The translations under genes and the position numbers were made by a program. A stretch of 64,000 bases of DNA, from positions 710,889 through 774,888 of the forward strand of contig VZSE01002207.1 in assembly GCA_013398275.1 (NCBI GenBank), in the 5' to 3' direction. The stretch comes from Promerops cafer (Eukaryota > Chordata > Aves > Passeriformes > Nectariniidae). Numbering within the stretch: position 1 is the stretch's first letter; each line of letters opens with the position of its first letter. This document shows, one piece after another, positions 49,691 through 62,921 of this stretch. A model generated the notes under the pieces. The model did no database searches. It saw only the letters and a list, made by a program, of their open reading frames with translations, and was not told the origin of the DNA.

Positions 49691-51388
49691 AGCTGAATCC
49701 TAGGAGAGCTGGTCAGCCAGCAGCCTGGCACATGCTCTGCCCATCCCAAGGACGCTGCCTCACGGTGTCTTCTTGCAGACAAACTTTTTTGCTGAACAAT
49801 GTAGATAGCAGCTTTGAAAACAGACCCCCAGCCCCTTCACAAACAAATCCAGCATCACTCTAAACCCATGCATTTCCTTGGCCCTGCAGCATCTGTCAAA
49901 GAGCTGCTTCAGCACCTCAGTGCTTGGGAGCTGTAACTTCCACCCTCAAACTATTTGGCTTCTTCTGATACATTCTTGTGCTAACGCCAGTTTTCTGTCT
50001 AAGCAGGCTTCTTTGCTTTGTTGTGCTCTCTTCCCTGCCATATTTCTACAGGGAAAGCTGAATGTTTTTGCATCTTCTCCTGGAAGATTGAAATTCCCAT
50101 CTCCCTGGCTTCTCTGTACTTGTTGAAATGGGAGGATCTTTCCTGAGTGAGGCACCCTGCTCAGGCAGTGACCCTGGAGAAGATCAGTGCTACTCCCCTG
50201 ACTCCATTGGCTACATCTGGACAGATAAACCTTAGGACTTCACTTGGCTTTTCCACTTTTGCAGGATACTGGAGTGCTGTAGTCACCCTGGTAAAACATA
50301 TCCCAGTTTTATGGGTCAGGTTTTTGTCAGCTAAGGGGCCTTTATTAAAGTGGACTTTCTTAAATGAATCTTACATCTGTGACCCTAAGATCATCATCGT
50401 GTTTCCACAGGATTCCCATTTGTCTTAAATTCCTCTCAACCTCATATTTCAGCAAGCTGGATTTGTATCCTCCCATCTTTCTCCCTCCTTTGAAGAAACA
50501 GCTTTCCATTTCTCTTTTCACTCAGATACACATTTGATGCTTCATTTGCTCCTTTTGCTGGGCAAAACCTGGAGTCTCTCTGTGAGGGTGGTTAATGGGA
50601 TGTGTCAGTGCAAGGAAGTGTCCTTGCTTAGCCATCTCTACAAGGACTTACCTGCCTGAGCTCTGCAAGTATTTGACTTTAATTGGCTTTTAATTTGGGA
50701 AGGTTATATAATATACTTAAATGAAAACCACAGAGGTGTTGTTAATACACAGGTTATGAATTGCAAACAAAATGGTAGGTGACTGAACTGCTTCTGAGCT
50801 CACACAGGCAAATTCACATTTTCTTTCCCACGTATTTAATATGAAATATACCAGAAAGTTCATAGTTAGGAAACTACAAGGGTTTAGAACCTATATTCCA
50901 AAAAATACATTTTTGTGGCTCTGGAGATTGTAAACATGCTTTCCATGTTGAGCTGTATATTGCATTTATGCTGATTTAATCATTCATTAAACATTAGTAA
51001 GAGGCCAATTATGCTGTTCAAGAATAAGATGTTTTACGAGGAAATGACAAAAAGATACATGTAATCATTGAAATGCCAGTTTACAATCAGATAGGATGGG
51101 AAATAATCCCTTTAGCAAGCTTAAGCTTTTACATATTAATGGCAACATTGGGGAGAGTGGGAAGAGGGCTTTAACAGCCTTGCGGCCTCCCGGCCCTGAT
51201 GGGGAAGTGAGAGCTCGTGGTGCTCTGGACAGAGATTTAACAACTTTTATTCTGTGCCACAGATACCTTGAGACGTGGGCTCTTCAAGGGCCCAGCCTGC
51301 AGTTAGGGACTCTGTGTCTACACATCCAACATAAACATAGACAGAAGAGGGCTGGGAATAGAATTCTGGCTCTTCAGAGAGGTTGTGG
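49691..51388. other. Intergenic, no gene recognised
   Basis: 49.7-50.65 kb is unremarkable; 50.68-51.09 kb is an AT-rich candidate element listed separately. 51.1-51.39 kb holds no recognised feature. Confidence 0.5.
50680..51090. promoter_or_regulatory. AT-rich repeat-free block, candidate conserved noncoding element
   Basis: Homeodomain-type cores (TTAAT, ATTA) and paired motifs such as gatttaatcattcattaaac appear without repeat similarity. Function is inferred from composition only. Confidence 0.22.
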
Positions 51389-51838
51389 AACCCCAGAATG
51401 GTTTGGGTTACAAAGGAACTTAAAGACCATCTCATTCCAGCCCCCTGCCATGGGCAGGGACACCTTCCACTATCCCAGGTTGCTCCAAGCCCCGTCCAGC
51501 TTGGCCTGGGACACTTCCAGGGATCCAGGGGCAGCCACAGCTGCTCTGGGCACCCTGTGCCAGGGCCTCCTCACCCTCACAGCCAAGAATCTTTTCCTAA
51601 TATCCAACCTAAATCTGATCTCTCGGAGTGTGCAGCCGTTCCTCCTTGTCCTGTCACTCCATTCCCTTGTTCAGAGTCCCTGTTCAGCTCTCTTGGAGCC
51701 CCTTCAGGCAAAGGAAGGAGCTCTGTGATCTCCTCAGAGCCTTCTCAAGCTGAACAACAGCAATTCCCTCAGCCTTTCCTTACAGGAGTGGATTCCATCC
51801 CTTTAATCACCTCCATGGCCTCCTCTGGACGAATCCAA
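51389..51838 (-). mobile_element. CR1 LINE, 3' fragment
   Basis: accccagaatggtttgggtt, ccatgggcagggacaccttc, ctatcccaggttgctccaag, ggcctcctcaccctcacagc and tcacctccatggcctcctct: CR1 in reverse orientation, ~450 bp. Confidence 0.95.
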
Positions 51839-53821
51839 CGTGAGGAGATGTGGGGAGCAAAGAGAGTTAAGGGACATTTCCATCCCTGGGACATCCACTG
51901 GGACATTTCCATACTTACATTTTAAATGTCCATGTCAAGCACTTCATGGGAAAGGGAGGATGGGTGGAGGACTTACCCATAAAGTCAGACCTGAGAAACC
52001 ACAGCTGCTGGAGAAGCAGGGAGGGTCAGAAACTCATTTTCCCACCTGTTTTCCAATACAAGACTTAGGAAGACCAAGCAAAACTGGGTCATGGATGCAA
52101 AACAAACAGGAAGAAGTGGTTCTTTGCATCCAAAGTTGTGAAGGGGTGTAAGTCCTGGCTGCAGTGCTTGGTGGATGCTCAAAGCTCACTGAAGTTCAAA
52201 AAGCCAGCAGATAAATCCATGGAAAGAAAGTTGTTTAGGGGCTGTTAAACACCATGTTTTTCTTGTTTTGTGCACGGGGAAAACGTGCAGTGGGAAGAAG
52301 ACAACATCCAGCAAAGCATGGACTGCATTGCTGAAAGAACTGAGACTGCCTTGGTGTGTATGAGATGAAAACCAAAAAGGTGACAAAAGGCCAAAAAGCT
52401 CCACAGGCAAGCTAAAAAAAAGGAAGAAGAAAGATAATTTTTTAATTTTAATGTCCTCATGAACTGTACTCCAAAATGTCTCACCTTTGAATTTCTCTGG
52501 GTACTTTCTGTGTCAGAAAGTCTCACAGTTCCCAGGTTTCCTGTAGGATTTGAGTTCTCCTGTCTTCTGCTCTTTGGATTGAAGACTGAATAGGGTCAGG
52601 CAGAGAAAATCCATCATAATTCGAGCAAACACTCAATCCTTATGAAAAATTAAAGACAGGAAACCCAAAGGTTAGGGAAACTTGTTTGCAATGAAGAAAA
52701 TCACAGAATATGAAAGCCCTTTGCATTCCAAGTGAACAACAGAGAACAAAGAAATTATGTTTTCCATGCCTGTTTAATCAACAGAAAATAACTAAGAATA
52801 TGTTCTGCTAATGGATGTGGGACCAGGATATCCTGGGGCAACAAGAGAAAAAAGCAGTGAAGACCCAGGTGAGCAGAATATGGGTTCCAGATAAACCTCA
52901 GCCAAGCATCACTCCATCTTTCCAGAGCAATGCCAAGCCTTGATGTTCTCCGACTGCTCTACTGACTCCTACATCTGGCTGCCCAAAGCACACAGCCCCC
53001 TTTTCCCAAATCCAGTTGGTCAGCTGTCCCCGTTGCCATGCCAGCCTCTGGGCAACGGACCCAAGCGATGCTGTTGAGAGGGAGAAAAATGTATTCCAGC
53101 GATAATATTGAAGGGTTACAGCTGCCAAACACGCTGTGTCTGTGGAAACACCTGTTGAGTAGCTGTTGCAGTGGGAAGAGCAAGATGAAGAAAGACAGCT
53201 GTAGAAGTGCCAGCAGCAGTAGGAAGCTCTGCTAAGACTGCTTTGTGCCAGTTAGAGAGGTGCCAAATTATTTGGCTGCATTTCAAATATCTGGGTGTCC
53301 ACTACATTTGCCAGCTCACGCTCCCAGGGAATACTTCAGCATTAACACCACCACTGCCACGCTCCCGCTGCTCTCCCACTTTAATTTCAGCCTTTACTTT
53401 CCCCTGCTTCTTTTATTCCTGGTTCCTTCTGGTGTAAAGGAAAGCCCAGCTTTGCAGTGCAGAGCCCAAAATGAGGGCTGGGATCTGCAGCTGGTGGGAA
53501 GACAAAGCACCGCTGTAAAGGTTTTTGGAAATTGGCTTGTGAGATCTGCTGGGTTATTATTTTGTGTCTCCCCTGTTGTCGTCGTTGTTGTTGTGGGTTT
53601 TTCCCAGAGAATAATAATTTTATCTTTTACAAACACTTAGCTAACCTGGACACTTCTGCCTGTCCATCTAGAAATCCTTGGAGCTGCAGAGCTCAGCTTT
53701 GGGAAGTTTACAACGGGAACAGAGGGGAAATTTGAAAGTTTAGGTGGGCTGGACAGGTGGCAAAGGTGGAAATACAATGGCAGAATTCTATAGGGAAATA
53801 TTCCAAATGTGTTGTAGCTAT
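51839..53821. other. Intergenic, no gene recognised
   Basis: No repeat family, exon or RNA gene recognised. A short GTTGTCGTCGTTGTTGTTGT run lies at about 53576-53595. Confidence 0.5.
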
Positions 53822-53931
53822 AGATGTGGCACTTGAGGACATGGGTTAGTGGTGGGCTTGGCAGTGCTGGAGGAATGGTTGGACTTAATGATCTTGAAGG
53901 TTTTTCCCAGCCTATATGATTCCATGATACC
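53822..53931 (+). mobile_element. CR1 LINE, short 3' fragment
   Basis: agatgtggcacttgaggaca, tgggttagtggtgggcttgg and gacttaatgatcttgaaggt with a gattccatgat tail: CR1 3' end, plus orientation. Confidence 0.93.
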
Positions 53932-56002
53932 ATGGAAAAACACTGAAGAAAAAAGGAATGGAAAGAAGGTGGAGTTATAGACTAATGAAAATCTGTTTTA
54001 GATAATCTTCCTCCTGAAGTGCCCAGAGAATGCAGGTTCATGTCCAGGACCTCCCAGTCCCTCCTTATTTTCCTTTAAGACCATCTGAATTGCCAAAACC
54101 CTGAAAAACACCCTGGTGTAAATCCTTCCCCTTGTCCACAGTGAGACCTAGGGGTATTCCCAAAGTTAATTTTACCTTTTTAAGAGTTTTGAAAACTAAA
54201 ATAAGCAACTAAATCTCAAAGAATTAAATTCTTGCTCAAATAATTCCTGTTAACTCTCCTAACTCCTCACCTTGCCCTGGTGATATCCCAGACAGGCCAG
54301 GAGACTCTGGAATTACAGAGCACTGCTGTGCCTGTACAGCTGCAGCAGTTTAGTTGCTTTTCTATTTGACACCATCATCTATTGTCATGATTTCTTTAAA
54401 TTTCCAAATCCTAAGAATGATCAAAAACTCCCCTGGACCAAGGAGATAATACTTTTCTCAGGGAGCTTTTTTCCTTCCCAGGAAGGTTTACCTGTTAAGT
54501 GTTTGTGGGAAACAATCCTTTCTCTTCTGTTTATTTATTAATATTTCCAAGTTGATTAGCCCAGGAGGTGGTACTTCTCTGGGAGGTATCATTGCTTTGC
54601 TAGTTGCAGACAGAGATGGAAAGGTCTGAAATCTCAACAAAACAGAACTGTAGAATCCTAACCCTCTTGTGTGCCTTCTCTCACCTCGTGGTAACCCTTC
54701 TGGAGCAGAGATTCACTCCTGTGGTTTTTGGGTTTTTTGTTTTGTTTTGGTTTGGTTTTTTTTCCACAAAATGGGATCCTGTTTGAGCTTGGTTCTCTGA
54801 ACTGACTGTAATACATATAATAATGTCTAAACCAAAAACTCTTCACACCCCTTCCCTCAGAACAAGACCTTTCTTGAGAATAAATCTAATTTATTACAGA
54901 AACACAGATCTGTGCTTTTTGAAAGAAAGAGAAAATATCCCACCATTCAAATTGGCACAGGACTTGCTATGCCCAGGACAATTTATCTTTCCCTTTTGAG
55001 TTAATTTTCCAAGCACCCTCTGCTCTAATTACAGATTTTGTTTTCCAGACCCCAATCCACCTGTTTTTCTCCTGGATTGTTTAGGCCAGGCCAGGATTAC
55101 TATCTGTTTGCCTGACTTATTCTGATTTTACCTGCAGGTGAAGGTCAAAGAGCCAGTGGTTGTACTTCAACAGGGATTGCAAGAGTCCTTGGTTAATTTT
55201 TCCTCCAAGATAATGGGAGAAGTTGTCACTTTTAGAAGTTTCCCAGAAATTCCTGCCACTCTGTTCCTGTCTCTGTGTGAACCACTTAGGGAAGGACAGA
55301 GCTATTTCCCCCTGAACTTTCAAATATCCAGTGGAACTAGAAAGCTACAGCCTCTTGAAACCCCTCTGGCTGGGGTTTATCTCACAAATAATCATCAAAG
55401 ACTTTGCCTGTTGTCTTGGCCATGTCAAACTTCTCTTCAGACAACCAGAAAATGCATCTTTCCTGTTAATCTTCCTGCCTTTGTTGCCAGAGTCATGGGT
55501 TATGGTCTGTTCGTCCTGAGAAAATGTTATCTGAGTCAATATTTAGACAGAATAAGCCTTAATCACAACATAGTTATGCTTCATTAAAGAGGTTTTCCAT
55601 TTGCCTCGTTCAGAAAATAATGCAGGATGTGTCAGAAGCAAACAAATGGGGTAGATTTTCTATTCGTGCAACACTTTCCTTCTTGCACAGACATAAAGGA
55701 CTAATTGCTTGTGGAGAAGCCTGTCTTTTCTTCCTTCAGAGGAGGCAGAGGGACAATTTTCCTCGCCCTCACCAGTGTAGGTCTCCTGTTGGGTGGTGCC
55801 CAACTCCTCCCACTGCTGCTGCTTAGGCCCAGAAGGACCCAGAATGTTGTCCTCAATCATCCCTTCAGATGCCACCCAAAAATAATGTTCAGCTCTGCAG
55901 GCCATTCTGAACAATCTGCTTTTAGGAGTGGTCCCAACCTTGGTGGATCCCAGGAATGTAGCTCTGGCTGGCTGTCAGTCCCATCTCACCTTCAGAGGGG
56001 AA
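53932..56002. other. Intergenic, no gene recognised
   Basis: Unique-looking sequence without recognised repeat or exon; a T/G low-complexity run lies at 54720-54763. Confidence 0.5.
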
Positions 56003-56175
56003 AATCCCAGAATCATTTAGGTTGGAAAAGACCTCCAAGATCATCAAGTCCAGCCTTTGGCTGATCACCACCTTGCCAACTAAACCCTGGCCCTGGGTGC
56101 CACGTCCAGTTGTTGCTTTAACACCTCCAGGGATTGTGACTCCAGCCTGGGCAGCCCCTTCCAGTGCCGGGGAGC
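56003..56175 (-). mobile_element. CR1 LINE, 3' fragment
   Basis: tcccagaatcatttaggttg, gaaaagacctccaagatcat and acacctccagggattgtgac: CR1 in reverse orientation. An A19 run (56262-56280) lies 86 bp beyond its inner end and is not part of CR1. Confidence 0.94.
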
Positions 56176-59100
56176 TGGTGGTGGAGGGAGGCCAAACAGT
56201 CAAAGTCTGTCCCCTTCTCCAGGGCATGGAAGAGCAGATGATTTTTCCTGCAGTGCTCAGGAAAAAAAAAAAAAAAAAAATTCTTTCATCTCTTTCCTGA
56301 GAAAAGGCCAGTGCTGAGCCTAGCAGATTATTCAATAACATCCCATAAAAATATTAAACTTCTATATCGAAACCAAATTAAAATTGTATTTCATGATGTG
56401 AACAAAGGTACCCAAGTCGATTTCGTCTCTCTCTCCCTCCTTTTTCAAATTTAATATCACACAGAAGAGAGAAATGAAATCTGTATTTAAATGGCTGTGG
56501 AACATTGTGCATTTAAAGTGCACAGCAAGTCACTCCCTGAAGCACTCCATATGATATGTAAATCTTTTGATCTTTCACAAAATGCATTATTTCCATAAAG
56601 AATAATGAGTGCTAGCTTGGGAAGTACAATATTGACTGTCACTGTACTGCACTTAGCCACAATTATTATTTGCATGGCTTTTGCAACATAACTGGAGGGG
56701 AGAGTACTGTGAATATTTTTAATGCATTCTAATAGCTACTAAAAGAGATTTTATTTTATAATAGGTGCATTCTTTCTTTTGGGTCTACAAGCATTTTTTT
56801 TTTCAATTTATTCATTACCTTTTTTTTTTTTTCTTTTTTTTGCTCTTTATAAGGAAGCATCTATGGGGAAAAGCAGAGGAGCACACAAGTCCTGAGAAAA
56901 GTGACAATTGACATCCTGCCCTGCCATGAGCTGCAGGAAAGCAGAGGAGCCAACAATAACATTTCTTTTTTCTTGAAGCCAATGGGTGAAGTTTAACTTG
57001 AGAAAGGCTCTTAGGTGTGATCTGTGAGAGAGAGCTTGAAGTGATCATCTCCCTGTGAGGCATTTCTGGGTGGAGACCCTGCAGGGTGTAAATGCATGCA
57101 GATCCCACGGGATCAGTTTGCCAGTGACCACTGGGGTCAGTGGAGCCTGTGGCATCAGTCCAGCCTTTTCCCTCTGGCTTTCCACACGGGAAGGGCTCAA
57201 ATGCCCTGGCCCAGTGGCAGCTGTGCTCATTTCCAATGCTGGTGATGGGGAGGGAGAAGCTGAGCTGTGGCAATCTGCATGCTGACATTTTCCCATCTAT
57301 TTTTCCCAGCTCCCTGGAAATGCATCAGCCCAGACCCCTCCTGGAGGTGGGTAGCTGGATCCTTCAAGCAGAAGAGGAGAATTCTCCCATCTTTCTCAGG
57401 GACCCCAGCATCCTGTTTGTTCACCCAGGGAACAAACTGGTTCAAACCCAGGGAAGACTGCAAGCTCATGGTGCAGGAAAGAGAGGTAGGAGTAAGGCCT
57501 ATCACAAACACCACATTAAATAAAGGAAAATTTAAGGATTAATTCATCGCTCCTCTGCTTTGTTGTTCCATTCCTGAAGGCTTTGACATCTCCCTGAAGG
57601 TGTGTTCCAGGTAGCTCAATGCAGTTTTTGCTTGCATTACAACAAAGCCCAGAAGTTACAGAGCAAGGTCAGGGTTGGTTGAGCTGGCAGGATGATGACC
57701 AGGAAAAGGCAGATTACTGAAGATGAAAGTTTCTCATCATGCAGGAATGATTGGGTGCTCTAAAGAGATGCTCAGTGGAGTCAAGTTTCTCCAGGGACCT
57801 GAGTATCCACACGAGTGACTTGCCATGTGTGTGATCAGGGATCCAACCCCAGGGTGGGTCTGAGTCCCTGGTGACCTCTTGGTGCAGGGCACAGGCCTCT
57901 CCTGGCATCAGGCAGCAATGATTCCTGCTGGTCTCAAGGTCCAGCCTGCAAGGAGAAAGCAAAGGTTTGTCTTTGTGCCCCTCAGTTTCTCGGAGGGTGA
58001 ATTAGGCATAGTGCCATTCTCTTTCTTTACAAAAGCACTTTGAGGGCCAGGGAAGAAATTGTTGTAATAATGGTGTAGCTGAACAGTGACAGTGGTGAAC
58101 TGAGCTGAAATGAAATAAGAAATTGGTCTTCTGATTTGAAGCAGACTTCAGGAGACCAAGATAGTAGCAGACACTTTCTGAGCTCACTGCAGAGTGAAAG
58201 CCCGTTTTCATCCAAAATAGGATTTGTGAATTTTTTTTTCAATGTCTTTTCAGCTTCATTTCAACCTAGAAAGAATTTAGAACTTGAAAAATTAGTCCTG
58301 TCCATGGAAAGGAGGCATCAAAATCCCTTTGTTTGTTTGACTACTTAGTTCAAACTGTGACATGTCATGGAGAGGCACCGTTCCCATTTTTACATTGCTC
58401 TCATCCTTGAAGATTTAACTCCTGCTCAGCACTGATCATTCAGCTCCTCTTTAAAGGACTAATAATGCAGAGGAGGACTTATATGTTGTGAGCTAATTCT
58501 TTCAGGTTAATTTCCTGCTGCTAGTTTACTATTATATATTAAATGCTATTTATTTCCCTACCTTTTCTGGAGCAATTTTTATTTTCCCACCTTAAAAACA
58601 TTGATCCATGCACAAGCCCATCTTTATGGGTAAGAAAAAGGCAAAAATAGTTTGGGTTGAATGGCTGCATTGTTGTGTGTAGCACAAGAACCAGATTGTT
58701 GATCTTAAGGTGTTCTTTTTTAATTCTGGACCATTAGGATAATTTCAAATAAAAAATGATTCCTCTGTGCAAACCTTTGTCAGAAATGAGCTGCACCAGT
58801 TCCTCAAAATCTCCTGAACTTGTTTACCTGGTAAGACTTGTAGTAATTTTCTGTAACATCCTGCCATTTATTATGCTCTGGAAAGGCACTATAGTGATTT
58901 CAAGAGGAGAAAACCAAGAAAGATTATTCATTTCACATCCTCATGCAATTCTTTTGTAGGTGGCTTTCAACAAAGGGTGATATTGGATTACATTCATTTT
59001 GGTTCTTAATAAACTAGTAAATCTCCCATTGTTCTATGTTGTCCAATTATAAAAGCAATGAATATGAGACTAAGCACTTCAAGATAACCATAGCTTTAAA

Positions 59101-61795
59101 GATAGACAAAAAGCTTTATAGATTAGGATCAGAATAAAACTGCCATTTTTGCAGCGTTTTGATGAATAATATTTTGTGAATTAAAGCGCTCTCTCTTAGG
59201 AACATCAATAAATTACTCTTTAAGTAGGAACTGCAGATCTCAGGAAGAGTTTCTGAATATCTGGGATACTGAAAAGGGACGGAAGTAAATCCTTCCTAGA
59301 AGTTGTTTCCTTGCTGTCTGAAGAGGTGATTATGAAGGGTTTTTCCTGTTTCCCTGTAGGAGCCATCTGTTGGAATTTTCTTGAGCCATTTTGGTTGTGG
59401 TGTCTTTTCAAACATGCTTCTTAGCTACAGTGTGTTTCAAGAACTGAATCTTCAGTACTTTCTGAAGGCTTAATTGGCAATAAAAATCAGCATTTTGAAG
59501 TCAGGATTTGCTTGTTTTGCTTGGTCCAAAGCAAAGATTTCCAAAGTTGTCCAAGAACTGCTTCTGCAGGATCTCTTGAGGTAGCGAAGAACAACATTGG
59601 CAAGTGGTCTAAACACAGTGGGCAGGGGCTGGGCCATTGCAGTAAAATTCTGGGCATTGAAAGTTGTGAAAAAACAGAAGAGTTGCAAATCACAGCCTTA
59701 AATACCACAGAGTGCTCTGTGGGCTTGTGAACTGGGATCATTGCCTTGCTCAATTCCATAGGAATTCATGAGACATTTACAGAAAGATTTATTAATCTAT
59801 TAATTGCCAACAGATTCTTTGTCAGCAAATCCATAATGGAAAGCAGAGCTGTCCACCCCCTTAATCCTCATAATCCTACCTTGCATGCAACTTCCCAAAA
59901 TTTGATGTGGAATGGCTTAATATTGTAATGTTGTCCCTTGGCAGAGAAGAAGCAGTGAGGTACAGCTCTCTCCAGTGGTCACATAGGACAAATGTCCCAT
60001 CCAGGTGCTCATCCCAGTTCTCAGCTAAACTGCAGTGTAAAAGGAATGTGCACCACAGGTGTCAGCTTGGAAGAGAGGAAAATACATCATGAGGAGATGG
60101 AGAAAGAAGCACATGGACAGATGTGGGTATGTTTAGATGCCTGAGCCCAAGCATTAAATATCTGTCCTGTCATTGTGAAGGTCCAGCACCCAAATCACCC
60201 CTCGGCTTGGGCTAGGATGAATTTTTGCACCAGGAAACTGCTGCAGCCCCAAAGAAAGACTGGAATTCCTGTTTAAAGCAGGCTGGGAGGGGTGCCAAGC
60301 TTGGCACACCTGGCAGCAGCACCAATGGCACAGCTCAGAGGGGAAATGAAGGGTAGATGAGAAGATGCTTCCATGCTGTCAGTACTCTCCTCATAACCCT
60401 CTCACGGCTTCCCAGGATTTCAAGCATCCCCATCTCTTCCTGGATGGCTTTTCCATTTGAGAGTGAGCTTCTGGGAAATAATAATTCCTTTGCTCAGGGT
60501 TGTCAGTCACATTGTGGGACTGTGCCTGGAATGGCAATCGCAGTCTTTGATCAGTTCTGCTGAAACAACCTGTTGTCTTTTATAATAACATTTCCATTGG
60601 GAATATTCAGATGCTGAGGCTAAAAAGAACCATTTCACAGCACACACACAACTACACACGCAGTGACTTTGCATTTTTATCTTTTTGATTTTCCAGTGGG
60701 TGTATTTGCTTGTGTTTTTTTTTCTGACCACATCCATCTGCTTCCTAGTTCTTACAAAAGCTAGTTTACATGCAATAATTGCCATTAAAATGTGAAGAGA
60801 AAGCTCATTGAAAAAATGCATTGTTTTGCTCCTTTTGCAGCACACAGAAGCTACAAAACTAGATGTAGCTGACTGATGGATGGGTTTATTTAATTATTAC
60901 TTTCAGAAAAATGTTCTCTATCTTGCCCATAGCAGGTGCAGGTGGTGACGTGGCATTTGCTCTGGTAATTATGCAGTTTTTTTGTAAATAGCAGAACAAG
61001 TCAGGATGAAAGATAGCACTGCCCTCAGGTTGTGGGGAGTGATTCAGGTTTCTCTTTGCCCAATTTCAAATGATACATTGAAATGATAGGGTGGCTTTGA
61101 TTCCTGTTGCACCTCCCACCCCCACCACTCCTGTGGCATGAAACTGAGGGAGGGAGAGGGACTGGAGGATGAATATGTAGAAGGGGCAGTTTGTGAGGAT
61201 GCTGTTATTGCAGTGAGTGATAAAGCTGATTTGGGGTAGTCTGCACTGCAGTGTAGCATTAAATGACACTGGGATGTCCAATAAACAAGAATTGAGGGGT
61301 TTTTGGTAAGCCTAGAGCTTTTCCAGGTGAGGCACTGCAGCTCAGCACTTCACCCATGTGCCCACAGCCCTCTTGCTCAGGTCTCCCCCAGTAGTCTCCA
61401 TCCTGTGCCTCATCCTGCTCCTCTTCTGTGTTGGAAGGAGTGTCCTCTCAGAGTTCAGGCAGTTCTCCAGCACCCCCATCCCATCTTTATTTCCCTAAGC
61501 AAGGGATAAATATCAGGGGCAGTGCAGGTGGGTGGGTGTATGGAAATTCTTCCCTAAGGGAATGACAACTGGCAAGGAATGCCAAGGCAAACATCCCCCA
61601 GGCACCAGGAGATCCTTCCACAGAGAAATGGGAGCTCTAAACTGTTCCCTGAACTGTTCCCTCCTGCTGAAGAAGGTTTAGCTTGACTATTGGGGCATCA
61701 ATAGGTAAAACCTATTCCTGCAATCTACTCAAAGCAGAGCCTGCAGCAGTGCTGGGCTGGTGGGCCTCCCAATGGTCTCAGTGGTGGGAGGATGC
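56176..61795. other. Intergenic, no gene recognised
   Basis: The longest CR1-free tract in the right half. It holds an A19 run, the AT-rich candidate at 56340-56800, T runs near 56820, an AT-rich 58.4-59.2 kb, and two TAATCC sites nine bases apart (59862 and 59871). No exon or RNA gene is recognised. Confidence 0.5.
56340..56800. promoter_or_regulatory. AT-rich repeat-free block, candidate conserved noncoding element
   Basis: It contains aacaaaggtacc (SOX/TCF-like), cttttgatctttcac (TCF/LEF-like), a POU octamer ATTTGCAT (56668-56675) and many ATTA cores within ~350 bases, with no repeat similarity. Function is inferred. Confidence 0.27.
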
Positions 61796-61920
61796 AGAAT
61801 CACAGAATCATGGAATGATTTTTTGTTGGAAAATACTTCTAAGTTCAGCAAGTCCAGCCTTTAACCCAGCACTGCCAAGCCCACCACTAACCCATGTCCC
61901 TGAGTGGTGTGAAATCTCCA
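61796..61920 (-). mobile_element. CR1 LINE, short 3' fragment
   Basis: gaatcacagaatcatggaat, tttaacccagcactgccaag and ccaccactaacccatgtccc: diverged CR1 in reverse orientation with an intact tail. Confidence 0.9.
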
Positions 61921-62921
61921 GGCAGCATGTCCAAACTTGGGTGACTAAAAATTTCCATCAGGGACAACATTTCAACATTTTCAAAGCCAGGTAACGACCT
62001 TGTGGGCTTCTTTGAACTAATCACTTTGGTCCCTTTGAAGTGGCTCAGCTGGGGTGCCCAACACCACTCACCACCTTGGGCAGGTCCTGGATCCAAAGCC
62101 ACATTTGGGAGATTTGATTTCTCAGCATCTCCACTCTCAGCTCGTGCTGCTGAGAGCTGCCCGGCGCTGCTCTATCAGATGCACTGATGTACTTGCAATT
62201 CACCTTGAAATCAATAGGTGTTGATGGGGTTTGGAAGCTGCAGAAGACAAAGTCCTGCTGCTGATGGCAGTGTGTCAATAACAGCTCCTGGAATGGGCAC
62301 CCTTAGGAAATGTTGACTCCTCTGCTCTCATCGAGTGTGCAATGAAATGGGAACAAACCCCACAACGAAAATATGTGTTGAGTTTATATAAAAGTTCAGC
62401 TGAGCAATATAATGCTTCAACGGAAGGTGCACAGTACGTATATGAATGAAAATCAATTGATTGTTACTATGTGTCTATCAAAAATTAAAATAAAGTCATT
62501 CACAAATCTCAACGTTTTATGGAGGGGAGGAATTTTTTTTTTCTTTTAATTAGGATTAAAAATATTATCTACTTAAAACGTGTCCATGCATATAGTTCTG
62601 GTACAGCCTATGGCAACACCTATGATTTAAAAATAAAACTGTTTTTTTCCAAGAAGGAAGTAATTTTGAGTGATAACTAATTTAGATAGTGCTAATTATA
62701 TTGGTTGGAACTTGCAAGGGAGTCAATGGATAAAAAGTTGATTAAAGCAAAGTTATAAAACAACAATAAAAAACTAACTCTGCATTTTAAGATGTTCTGA
62801 ACATTTTAATATTTGTTCCTGCCAGCTTTCTTAGCTGCACTGGAAAGTGAATGTTTCTGTATACCTGACTGAAATGAAATGAGAGGAAAAAAGTGAGAAC
62901 TTCTGAGTAAGTTTAAGAGCA
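61921..62921. other. Intergenic, no gene recognised
   Basis: 61.9-62.35 kb is unremarkable. 62.39-62.86 kb is AT-rich and listed separately as a candidate element. Confidence 0.5.
62390..62860. promoter_or_regulatory. AT-rich repeat-free block, candidate conserved noncoding element
   Basis: It contains the 12-bp palindrome aatcaattgatt (62451-62462), GGATTA (about 62551), and many TAATTA/ATTA cores. Function is inferred. Confidence 0.25.

Noticed and set aside
56262..56280. A19 tract as a retrotransposed tail
   Set aside because: The adjoining sequence is not recognisable as a transcript copy, and CR1 does not end in poly(A).
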